A stretch of DNA of 64,000 bases. Source: Rhodanobacter sp. Soil772. Lineage in GTDB: Bacteria; Pseudomonadota; Gammaproteobacteria; Xanthomonadales; Rhodanobacteraceae. Under the pieces are notes generated by a model, which saw only the letters and a list, made by a program, of their open reading frames with translations, was not told where the DNA came from and ran no database searches. The stretch lies in the NCBI RefSeq assembly GCF_001428385.1, contig NZ_LMSK01000001.1:683355-747354 (forward strand). Reading direction: 5' to 3'. Shown piece by piece: positions 57,196 to 64,000 of the stretch. The translations under genes were made by a program, and so were the position numbers. The stretch's first letter is position 1. Each line of letters begins with the position of its first letter.

Positions 57196-57318
57196 CTACG
57201 CGCGGGCCCGCCAACGGTTGGCGTTATTGTTCGCGCGATTATTGTTGTTGCCGGCCAGCACGAAGCCCCGCGCGGAAAGCGCGGTGAGGTTCAGGCAGCT
57301 GGCGGCGACGGGATGCAT
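57196..57318 (-). CDS. Predicted asnB leader peptide, 40 aa, Asn-rich
   Basis: From ATG 57318 to TAG 57196 the peptide ends in GNNNNRANNNANRWRARA. Eight of the eleven codons between 57249 and 57217 are AAC or AAT, and one more Asn lies earlier. Downstream Trp-Arg-Ala codons (TGG CGG GCC) contain the antiterminator sequence. Stalling for lack of Asn-tRNA would leave this segment free to pair with the terminator arm; reading to the stop would cover it. The ribosome binding site is weak; an internal GTG (57260, giving 21 residues) is an alternative start. Size and layout are as in his, thr and trp leaders. Confidence 0.72.
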   Translation of the reverse strand: MHPVAASCLNLTALSARGFVLAGNNNNRANNNANRWRARA

Positions 57319-57379
57319 GAGCCGACTTGAACAGATCGACCTGGCCTTGGCAAGTGCCGCGAACACCCCGTCGGGCGCA

Positions 57380-57754
57380 TCAGCTGTCGTCCGGGGCCGT
57401 GATCCAGCGGGTGGCTTCCTCGATTTCCGCGCCGTGGAACAGGCGGAACTGGGCCGGGATGGCGAAACTGAAGGCGACCGCCGTGCCGCGCAGCCAGTGC
57501 ACGTCGGTGACCAGCGCGACACGATCCCAACCGCTGAGATGGCGCATGCCCAGCTTGGCGTCGTCCCACACCGCGCCGGGGTCGAAGCCGGTGAAGTCGT
57601 CGGCCGTGACGTACAGCAGGCGCAACTTGCGGTTGAGCGCGAACGCCGCCTCGACATCCGGCACGATGATGTTCTTGTAATCTTCCGCCGTCACGTGGCC
57701 ATGGGCACGGAAACCCAGCGTACCGGGCGGCAGTCCTTCGATCAGTGCGATCAC
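57380..57754 (-). CDS. SpoIIAA-like STAS/SEC14 domain protein
   Basis: A 124-residue single-domain protein (MIALIEGLPPGTLGFRAHGHVTAEDYKNIIVPDVEAAF ... LLYVTADDFTGFDPGAVWDD ... VALVTDVHWLRG ... FRLFHGAEIEEATRWI). The pattern matches the SpoIIAA-like/DUF3478 STAS family, thought to bind lipids or act in stress. No operon partner: the asnB leader lies downstream and recJ upstream on the same strand. Confidence 0.85.
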   Translation of the reverse strand: MIALIEGLPPGTLGFRAHGHVTAEDYKNIIVPDVEAAFALNRKLRLLYVTADDFTGFDPGAVWDDAKLGMRHLSGWDRVALVTDVHWLRGTAVAFSFAIPAQFRLFHGAEIEEATRWITAPDDS

Positions 57755-57821
57755 GGGCGTTCTCCATGAGCGAGGTGGACGCCAGTCTGGATCAGGTCAC
57801 GTGAAAAACACGCAAGTGGAA

Positions 57822-59534
57822 TCAGCCCGGTTCGATATGCCGCAATAGCAAGCGTGGCGCCTCGCGACCCTGCCAGTCGTTGATGGCCAGCTCGTAGGCC
57901 GCGCGCAGCCGCGCCGGCGGCGGCTGGCCGTGATAGGCGTTGAACATCACCGCGTCATGCAGCGCACCATCGCGCGGGTCGCGCAGTTGCAGGCGCAGAT
58001 GGCGCTCGCCCATCAGCTTCCAGCCGGCGCACTCGAAAAGGTTGTCGAACAGCGGCTCGGGGAACGCCTGTCCCCACGGTCCGGCCCCGCGCAGCTGGCG
58101 GGCCAGCGCCAGCGTGGCGGCGCCGGGCGGCAACTCGCCATCGGTGTACAGCACGGCCTGCAGGCGTTCGGCGTCGATCAGCTCGCGCGCGACCGCGTCG
58201 AAGGCGGTGGCGAAGCGCGCATAGTCGCTGGTCTTCAAGCTCAGCCCCGCAGCCATCGCGTGGCCGCCGAAACGCTCGATCAGGCCGGGCTGGCGCGCGT
58301 CGATCGCGGCCAGCGCATCGCGGATGTGGAAGCCGGGAATCGAGCGCGCCGAGCCGCGCAGATGTTCGGTGTCGTCTTCGCCGGCGGGGGCAAACGCGAT
58401 CACCGGGCGGTGCAGCCGCTCCTTCAGTTTCGAGGCGACCAGGCCGACCACGCCGGCGTGCCACGACGGCTCATACAACGCCACGCCGACCGCGTCGATG
58501 TGGCCCAGGCCGGCGGCCATCACTTCGGCCTCGGCCACCATCGACGCCTGCAGGTCGCGGCGCTCGCGGTTGATCGCGTCGAGTTGCTCGGCGTAGCGGC
58601 GCGCCTGCGCCACGTCGTCGCTAAGCAGGCATTCCACGCCCAAGCGCATGTCTTCCAGCCGCCCCGCCGCATTCAGCCGCGGCCCGACGGCGAAACCGAG
58701 GTCGCTGGAACACAGCGTCGCCACACTGCGTTTGCCGACCTCGACCAGCGCCGTGATGCCGGCGCAGGCACGGCCGCTGCGCATGCGCTGCAGGCCAGCC
58801 TCGACCAGCACGCGATTGTTGAAATCCAGCGGCACCAGGTCGGCCACCGTGCCCAAAGCGACCAGGTCGAGCAACGACGACAGATCCGGCTTCGTTTCGC
58901 CAAATGCACCCTCTTCGTACATCCGCGCACGCAAGGCCAGCAGCAGGTAGAACATCACGCCCACGCCGGCCAGCATCTTGCTCGGGAACGGGTCGCCGGC
59001 CAGGTTCGGATTGACCATCGCATCGCAGGCCGGCAACTGCTCGCCGGGCAGGTGGTGGTCGGTGACGATCACCCGGATGCCGCGCGCCTTCGCCGCGGCC
59101 ACGCCGGCGATGCTGGCCACGCCGTTGTCGACGGTGACGATCAGCTGCGGCGTCGGCTGCAGCGACGCGACAAAAGCCGGACTCAGGCCGTAGCCGTGCG
59201 CGAAGCGGTTCGGGATGGCGTAGCCGACCCGCTTCGCACCAAGCAGGCGCAGCCCGCGCACGGCCACGGCGGTGCCGGTGGCGCCGTCGCAGTCGTAGTC
59301 GCCGGCGATCAGGATCGACCAATCGTCGCGAATCGCCTCGACCAGCAGCTCGACCGCCTGCGCCATGCCGCCCAGCAACTGCGGCGACAGCATCCGCGCC
59401 AGCCGGTGTTCGACCTGGCCCGGTTCCAGCACGCCGCGCGCAGCGTAAATCTGTTGCAGCACCGGATGCACCGAGTCCGGCCAGCCGTGCGGCACGCCCT
59501 TGCTTTCGCGCCGGCGCAGTTGCAGCACGCTCAA
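57822..59534 (-). CDS. recJ: Single-stranded-DNA exonuclease RecJ
   Basis: A 570-residue 5'-3' exonuclease of the DHH family used in RecF recombination and mismatch repair. Motifs in order: DYDCDGATGT, IVTVDNG, IVTDHHLPG, NPNL, LDLVALGTVADLVPL and GFAVGPRLNAAGRL. The DHHA1 motif is FGGHAMAAG. The family N-terminus LQLRRRES appears right after the start, which is TTG 59534 (overlapping the previous stop as TTGA) or GTG 59528. Translational coupling to the upstream gene is likely. Confidence 0.95.
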   Translation of the reverse strand: MSVLQLRRRESKGVPHGWPDSVHPVLQQIYAARGVLEPGQVEHRLARMLSPQLLGGMAQAVELLVEAIRDDWSILIAGDYDCDGATGTAVAVRGLRLLGAKRVGYAIPNRFAHGYGLSPAFVASLQPTPQLIVTVDNGVASIAGVAAAKARGIRVIVTDHHLPGEQLPACDAMVNPNLAGDPFPSKMLAGVGVMFYLLLALRARMYEEGAFGETKPDLSSLLDLVALGTVADLVPLDFNNRVLVEAGLQRMRSGRACAGITALVEVGKRSVATLCSSDLGFAVGPRLNAAGRLEDMRLGVECLLSDDVAQARRYAEQLDAINRERRDLQASMVAEAEVMAAGLGHIDAVGVALYEPSWHAGVVGLVASKLKERLHRPVIAFAPAGEDDTEHLRGSARSIPGFHIRDALAAIDARQPGLIERFGGHAMAAGLSLKTSDYARFATAFDAVARELIDAERLQAVLYTDGELPPGAATLALARQLRGAGPWGQAFPEPLFDNLFECAGWKLMGERHLRLQLRDPRDGALHDAVMFNAYHGQPPPARLRAAYELAINDWQGREAPRLLLRHIEPG

Positions 59535-60451
59535 CGCCCCGCCCCGCGCCAGAAGCGCCAGCGGTGCCACGGCTGGTGCCGCCAGCGTTCGCCGCTGGCG
59601 AAGTGCAGCACGACGGATTGGCGGCCAAGCAGCGGCAACAACGTCGGCCACCAGCGCGAGGCGACCTCGTGCGCCGGCAGATCCTGCAGGTCGATCAGCC
59701 AGCCCGCCGCGCTGGCGACGATGGCATCGGCCGTGCGCGACTGTTGGGCGACACCAGCGCGTGCGGCCAGCGCGCGCAGCAGCAGATCGTCGCTGACTAC
59801 GCCCGGCACGTTGCCGGGCAACGCATCCGGCAGGCGACCGCCACCCCACAGCCACAGGCTGTTGACCGGTGACTGCCCACGCGCCTGCCGCCGGGCATTC
59901 AGCGGATGCTGGTGCAGCAGCACCTGGACGTCGTTGAGCAAGACCCGCCAGCGGCGCCCTTCCGGGCCCTGCGGCAGATGCTGCGCCAGGTCCTCGCCCA
60001 GTGCCTGCTCGGGCGCGGCGAAACCGGGCAACGATGTGTCGCCCGGCAGGCGCAGGTGCCAGTGATCCGGGGTGGAAATCTCCAGTTGCATGCCGGCCTC
60101 GTCGAACACGGGTCGCAGTGGTTCGGCCAATGCCTGCGCCTCGTCCATGCCCAGCTGCATCTGGCCACAGGCGAGCAGGCGCACGCCGTTCATGTCGGGC
60201 TGCACCCAGGCCGGATCGGCCGACAGCCAGGTGCCATCCGCCGCATCGCCGGCGATAAACTCGCGGGTGATCGCCGCCGCGGGTACGCCCGCGTCGACGC
60301 CGGGGAAGTGATCGCCGAGGCCGCCCAGGTAGCCGACGCCGCCATCCGGCAAACGATCGGCACGGGGCAGCCATTCGCGCAGCGGATGGGTTGGCTCGAA
60401 ATGCGCCAGCGCGGGCAGCCACAGTTGCAACGATTGCTCCGGCGTCGGCAT
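59531..60451 (-). CDS. Conserved hypothetical protein co-translated with recJ
   Basis: A 306-residue protein with no signal peptide. Features: a WL..L.HF N-terminus (LQLWLPALAHFEPTHPLREWLPRADRL), LLACGQMQLGMDEAQAL, and many tryptophans near the C-terminus (SRWWPTLLPLLGRQSVVLHF, WRHQPWHRWRFWRG). Homologues beside recJ in Xanthomonadales are sometimes labelled phosphoglycerate mutase-like (a COG4255-type protein), but I see no catalytic motif that supports this. Its stop overlaps the recJ start and it begins two bases after the ABC-F gene stop, so all three form one operon. Confidence 0.75.
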   Translation of the reverse strand: MPTPEQSLQLWLPALAHFEPTHPLREWLPRADRLPDGGVGYLGGLGDHFPGVDAGVPAAAITREFIAGDAADGTWLSADPAWVQPDMNGVRLLACGQMQLGMDEAQALAEPLRPVFDEAGMQLEISTPDHWHLRLPGDTSLPGFAAPEQALGEDLAQHLPQGPEGRRWRVLLNDVQVLLHQHPLNARRQARGQSPVNSLWLWGGGRLPDALPGNVPGVVSDDLLLRALAARAGVAQQSRTADAIVASAAGWLIDLQDLPAHEVASRWWPTLLPLLGRQSVVLHFASGERWRHQPWHRWRFWRGAGR

Positions 60452-60453
60452 GT

Positions 60454-62388
60454 CTAGGCCTCCAGTTGTTCGACCAGGGCCAGCCACTCGGTTTCCAGCG
60501 CTTCCTTCTCGCGGCGCAGTTCGGTCTGGCGCTGGCTTAGCCGCATCATCTCGCTGGTCGGGCCGTTGTAGGTGGCGGGGTCGGCCAGCTGCGTCTCCAG
60601 CGTGGCCAGTTCGGTGTCGATCATGGCGGTGCGGGTCTCGACCTTCTTCACCCGCTGGCGCGCGGACTTCTCGTTCTCGCGCTGGGCGGCCGCCTGGCGG
60701 CGACGTTCCTCGGGCGTGGTTTCCGGCACTACCTTGACCACCACCGGCTTGGCCGCCGCGCCGGTCTTCGCCGCCTTCTTGCTGGCGGCGCCGCGCGTTT
60801 TCAGCCAGCGCGCGTAGTCGTCCAGGTCGCCGTCGAAGCTTTCCACCACGCCGTCGGCGACGCGCCAGAAGCTGTCGCAGACCATGCCGAGCAAGTGGCG
60901 GTCGTGCGAGACCAGCACCAGCGCGCCGTCGAAGTCGGCCAGCGCATCGGCCAGCGCCTCGCGCATGTCCAGGTCGAGATGGTTGGTCGGCTCGTCGAGC
61001 AGCAGCAGGTTCGGCTTGTCCCACGCGATCAGCGCCAGCGCCAGACGCGCACGCTCGCCGCCGGAGAAACCATCGACCGACTCGAACGCGCGGTCGCCGG
61101 CGAAATTCCAGGTGCCCAGGAAATCGCGCATCACCTGGTTGGCCACGCCGGGCGCCTTGTCCTGCAGATGGTCGAGCGGGCTGGCGCCTTCGCGCAGGCT
61201 TTCCACCGTGTGCTGGGCGAAGTAGCCGATCTTCAGGTCTTTGTGACCTTTGCGCTCGCCGCTGAACGGTTCGAGTTCGCCAACCAGGGTCTTGACCAAG
61301 GTGGATTTGCCAGCGCCGTTCGGGCCGAGCAGGCCGATCCGTTCGCCGGCCTCGATGCTGAAGCGCACGTCGGCGAGCACGATGTTCGCCACTTCGTCCG
61401 CATGCGTGGACGGATCGGCCAGGTAACCGGCGGTGATGTCCTCCAGTTGCAACATCGAATCGGGCAGTCGCCCGGGCACGGGGAACTGGAAGCTGAAGGG
61501 CCGCTCGGCGCGCACCGCCTCGGTGCCGGCCAGCTTCTCCAGCCGCTTCATCCGCGACTGCGCCTGCTTGGCCTTGCTAGCCTTGGCCTTGAAGCGATCG
61601 ACGAAAGACTGCAGGTGCGCCCGCTCGGCCTGTTCGCGTTCGTGCGAAATCTGCTGCTGGCGCAACTGCTCGGCGCGCAGGCGTTCGAACGCACTGTAGT
61701 TGCCGGTATAGAGCTTGGCCTTGCCGTCGTTGAGGTGCAGCGTGTGGGTGATCACGCCGTCGAGGAATTCGCGGTCGTGCGAGATGATCAGCAAGGTGCC
61801 CTGGTAGCGGCGCAGCCACTCTTCCAGCCACAGCACGGCGTCGAGGTCGAGATGGTTGGTCGGTTCATCCAGCAGCAGCAGGTCGGACGGACACATCAGC
61901 GCACGCGCCAGGTTCAGCCGTCCGCGCCAGCCGCCGGAGAATTCCTTCACCGCGCGCTCGTGCGTTTCCGGCGGGAAACCCAGGCCGTGCAGCAACCGTC
62001 CGGCGCGGGCGCGGCCGTCGTAGCCGTTCAGTTCCTCGATGCGGTGATGCGCTTTCGCCATCGCCTCCATGTCGCCGCGATCGCCGGCGTCGGCCTCGTC
62101 GCGCATGGCGGCGGCCAGTTCCTCGTCACCGCCCAGCACGTAGTCGATCGCCGCGTCCGGCAGCGCCGGGGTTTCCTGTGATACCGAGGCCAGCCGCAGC
62201 TTGGCCGGCATATCGAGATCGCCAGCATCGCTCTCCAGGCTGCCCTGCAAAGCCGCGAACAGGCTGGATTTACCGCAGCCGTTGCGACCGATCACGCCCA
62301 GCCGCCAACCGCTCTGAATCACCAGGTCGATGTCGGAAAGCAGCAGCCGGCTACCGCGGCGCAAGGCGAAATGTCGAAAGGAAATCAT
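60454..62388 (-). CDS. ABC-F ATPase, YheS type
   Basis: A 644-residue soluble protein with two ABC domains: Walker A GRNGCGKSS (about 35) and GPNGAGKST (about 335), signatures FSGGWRGRLNLARAL and FSGGERARLALALIAW, and Walker B LLLLDEPTNHLD twice. The linker is basic (FKAKASKAKQAQSRMKRLEKL) and a C-terminal coiled coil follows. ABC-F proteins act on ribosomes; start MISFRHFALRRGSRLLLSDIDL and length match E. coli YheS. First gene of the operon with the unknown gene and recJ. Confidence 0.92.
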   Translation of the reverse strand: MISFRHFALRRGSRLLLSDIDLVIQSGWRLGVIGRNGCGKSSLFAALQGSLESDAGDLDMPAKLRLASVSQETPALPDAAIDYVLGGDEELAAAMRDEADAGDRGDMEAMAKAHHRIEELNGYDGRARAGRLLHGLGFPPETHERAVKEFSGGWRGRLNLARALMCPSDLLLLDEPTNHLDLDAVLWLEEWLRRYQGTLLIISHDREFLDGVITHTLHLNDGKAKLYTGNYSAFERLRAEQLRQQQISHEREQAERAHLQSFVDRFKAKASKAKQAQSRMKRLEKLAGTEAVRAERPFSFQFPVPGRLPDSMLQLEDITAGYLADPSTHADEVANIVLADVRFSIEAGERIGLLGPNGAGKSTLVKTLVGELEPFSGERKGHKDLKIGYFAQHTVESLREGASPLDHLQDKAPGVANQVMRDFLGTWNFAGDRAFESVDGFSGGERARLALALIAWDKPNLLLLDEPTNHLDLDMREALADALADFDGALVLVSHDRHLLGMVCDSFWRVADGVVESFDGDLDDYARWLKTRGAASKKAAKTGAAAKPVVVKVVPETTPEERRRQAAAQRENEKSARQRVKKVETRTAMIDTELATLETQLADPATYNGPTSEMMRLSQRQTELRREKEALETEWLALVEQLEA

Positions 62389-62591
62389 GCAAAACCTGGG
62401 TCGGAACTGGGCAGGCAATCGCCCGCAGCCGCCCATGATAGCGGCGATGGCGCTATTCTCGACGAACCGGCCGATGCTGCCGTGCCATGACGAATGCCGA
62501 ACCCATCGCAATCGGCGGCCATCGGCATGGCGCAGCACAAGCGGTTCTGCTACAACGACGCCGCATACAGCCTTATATGGAGAGGGGAGCC

Positions 62592-62960
62592 ATGGTCAAG
62601 TTCACGAGCAGTTTGCCGATCGTCATCATGCTGGCCGCTGCCGCCGGCCTGGCCGCGCCTCAGCTGGCCAACGCGGCGCAAGCGCGGACGGAGCACGGCG
62701 ACAGCCTGCTGATCCACCGTGTGCAGCAGGAAAAGGGCATGAACCTGCCCCAGCGCGGGCTGAGCATGACCCAGGTCGAAAAGACCTGGGGCGCGCCGCA
62801 GCGCAAGCTCTCGCCGCGCGGCGGCGATACCAAGAAGCACCCGCAGATCAACCGCTGGGAGTACCCGGAGTTCATCGTGTATTTCGAGCACAGCCACGTG
62901 ATCCACGCGGTGCTGAACACGCCGGCCGGCAACAACACCGATCCGGCGGCCGTCAACTGA
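62592..62960 (+). CDS. Periplasmic SmpA/BamE-like small protein, 122 aa
   Basis: A signal peptide (LPIVIMLAAAAGLAAPQLANAAQA) is followed by a domain with GLSMTQVEKTWGAPQRKLSPRG ... INRWEYPEFIVYFEHSHVIHAVL, the turn-and-strand pattern of the SmpA/OmlA-like fold. There is no lipobox, so it should be soluble in the periplasm. GAGGGGAG precedes ATG 62592. A strong terminator follows. Function unknown. Confidence 0.85.
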   Translation: MVKFTSSLPIVIMLAAAAGLAAPQLANAAQARTEHGDSLLIHRVQQEKGMNLPQRGLSMTQVEKTWGAPQRKLSPRGGDTKKHPQINRWEYPEFIVYFEHSHVIHAVLNTPAGNNTDPAAVN

Positions 62961-62974
62961 GCTGACTTCCCACC

Positions 62975-63004
62975 GACGCGGCCCGTGGCGACACGGGCCG
63001 CGTC
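62975..63004 (+). terminator. Intrinsic terminator
   Basis: A 13-base perfect stem GACGCGGCCCGTG / CACGGGCCGCGTC with a four-base loop follows the stop at 62960 by 14 bases; the trailing bases are TTCGTG. Confidence 0.8.
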
Positions 63005-63065
63005 TTCGTGTGCGCAGCCTTCGCGTCGTACAATTTACGGCCCTCACCCCGACGAGACAGCCAGC

Positions 63066-64000
63066 ATGACCGACCACTCCTTGCGCCTGCCGGCGGAATG
63101 GGAACCGCAGGCCGCCGTGCTGATCGCCTGGCCGCATGCCGGTACCGACTGGGCCGAACGCCTGGCCGCGGTGGAAACCACCTACGTGGCACTGGCCACG
63201 GCGGTGACACGGTTCCAGCGGCTGATCATCGTGGTGGCCGATGCCGCGCTGAACGCCCATGCGCAATCGCAACTGCGTGACGCCGGCGTGGATCTCGCGA
63301 AGATCCGCTTCGTCGAACTGCCGTACGACGACACCTGGCTGCGCGACTCCGGCCCGATCACCCTGATGGGCGGCGCAAAAGGCTTCCAGCTCACTGACTT
63401 CCGCTTCACCGGCTGGGGTGGCAAGTTCGGTGCCGAGCAGGACGATGCGCTGGTCGCCGGTCTGGTCGACGCCGGCGTGTTCGGCCAGGCCGCGCACAAG
63501 CGCATCGACTGGGCTCTGGAAGGCGGCGGCATCGAAAGCGACGGCGAAGGCAGCGTGCTTACCACCTGGCGCTGCCTGGTGCAGCGGCATCCGGAACAGT
63601 CGCGCGAGGAGATGAGCGCGATCCTGCGCGACAGCCTGCACGCCGAGCGCGTGCTGTGGCTGGACTACGGCTACCTCGAAGGCGACGACACCGACGCGCA
63701 CATCGACACCCTCGCCCGCTTCGCCCCGGGTGAGCGCATCGTGTTCCAGGCTTGCGACGCTCCCGGCGACCCGCACTACGACGAACTGCAGCGGATGGCT
63801 GCCGAGCTGGCCGCGCTGCGCACGGTCGATGGCAACCCCTATCAGTTGCACCCGCTGCCATGGGCCAAACCCATTCTCGACGAAGGCCGCCGGCTTGCCG
63901 CGTCCTATGCGAACTACCTGATCGTCAACGGCGCCGTGCTGGTACCCGCCTACGGCGACAAGGCTGACGACGAAGCCGCGCGCATCATCGGCAGTGCGCA
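63066..64000 (+). CDS. Agmatine deiminase family protein (5' part)
   Basis: The gene runs off the window after 311 codons. Agmatine deiminase converts agmatine to N-carbamoylputrescine and ammonia in polyamine synthesis. Typical blocks are RLPAEWEPQAAVLIAWPHAGTDW, ELPYDDTWLRDSGPITL (guanidino-binding acid residues), TDFRFTGWGGKF, ALEGGGIESDGEGSVLTT and the His of DAHIDTLARF. The catalytic Cys expected near the C-terminus lies outside. A carbon-nitrogen hydrolase gene usually follows. Confidence 0.93.
   Translation, partial: MTDHSLRLPAEWEPQAAVLIAWPHAGTDWAERLAAVETTYVALATAVTRFQRLIIVVADAALNAHAQSQLRDAGVDLAKIRFVELPYDDTWLRDSGPITLMGGAKGFQLTDFRFTGWGGKFGAEQDDALVAGLVDAGVFGQAAHKRIDWALEGGGIESDGEGSVLTTWRCLVQRHPEQSREEMSAILRDSLHAERVLWLDYGYLEGDDTDAHIDTLARFAPGERIVFQACDAPGDPHYDELQRMAAELAALRTVDGNPYQLHPLPWAKPILDEGRRLAASYANYLIVNGAVLVPAYGDKADDEAARIIGSA

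Overview
The window is high-GC gammaproteobacterial chromosome. Gene content and order point to Xanthomonadales, most likely Rhodanobacteraceae (Rhodanobacter/Dyella/Luteibacter type). The main pointers are the ndk-rlmN-pilW-rodZ / yfgM-bamB-der run, the smc-zipA pair, frequent 4-base start/stop overlaps, a subclass B3 beta-lactamase, and dispersed TTCGACA-type repeats. I found no tRNA, rRNA, CRISPR array or insertion sequence. The genus is an inference; no 16S or species marker is present.

Layout. 1-5.6 kb: the end of an unidentified gene, galU, an FAD oxidoreductase coupled to a CsaA-like tRNA-binding protein, a B3 metallo-beta-lactamase, a second MBL-fold hydrolase and two small membrane proteins. 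5.6-11.6 kb: an AlkA-like glycosylase; two MacB/FtsX-type permeases without an ATPase, behind a likely sigma-54 promoter with upstream palindromes; then an alkylation-repair operon (ada, a 2OG-Fe oxygenase, alkB). 11.7-23 kb: pirin, an atypical SDR, a phospholipase D lipoprotein, an autotransporter, then a gene-poor accessory stretch with repeats and small unknown genes. 23.2-26.7 kb: envelope proteins flanked by two copies of one terminator hairpin. 26.7-31.1 kb: a fatty-acid beta-oxidation operon led by a TetR regulator whose promoter carries two identical palindromes. 31.3-43.5 kb: housekeeping genes, nearly all on the plus strand (ndk to der, folD, guaB, guaA, tadA). 44.6 kb: a 28-bp chromosome-dimer-resolution (dif) site next to a phage-type HTH gene resembling Xer recombination activation factors. 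45.1-46.1 kb: msrB-msrA. 46.1-62.4 kb: housekeeping genes, nearly all on the minus strand (zipA, smc, bolA, lysS, prfB, asnB, recJ, an ABC-F ATPase). The window ends inside an agmatine deiminase gene.

The switch from plus-strand to minus-strand core genes at the dif site suggests that the replication terminus lies at about 44.6 kb.

The most novel signal is upstream of asnB (57.14-57.32 kb). It combines a predicted 40-residue leader peptide with eight Asn codons in an eleven-codon stretch, a strong hairpin followed by U residues, and an alternative antiterminator pairing. Together these suggest that asparagine synthetase is controlled by ribosome-mediated attenuation. Other regulatory signals are PsrA-like operators on the fad operon, a sigma-54 promoter on the orphan permeases, the programmed frameshift of prfB, and a repeat that has entered the 5' end of guaA.
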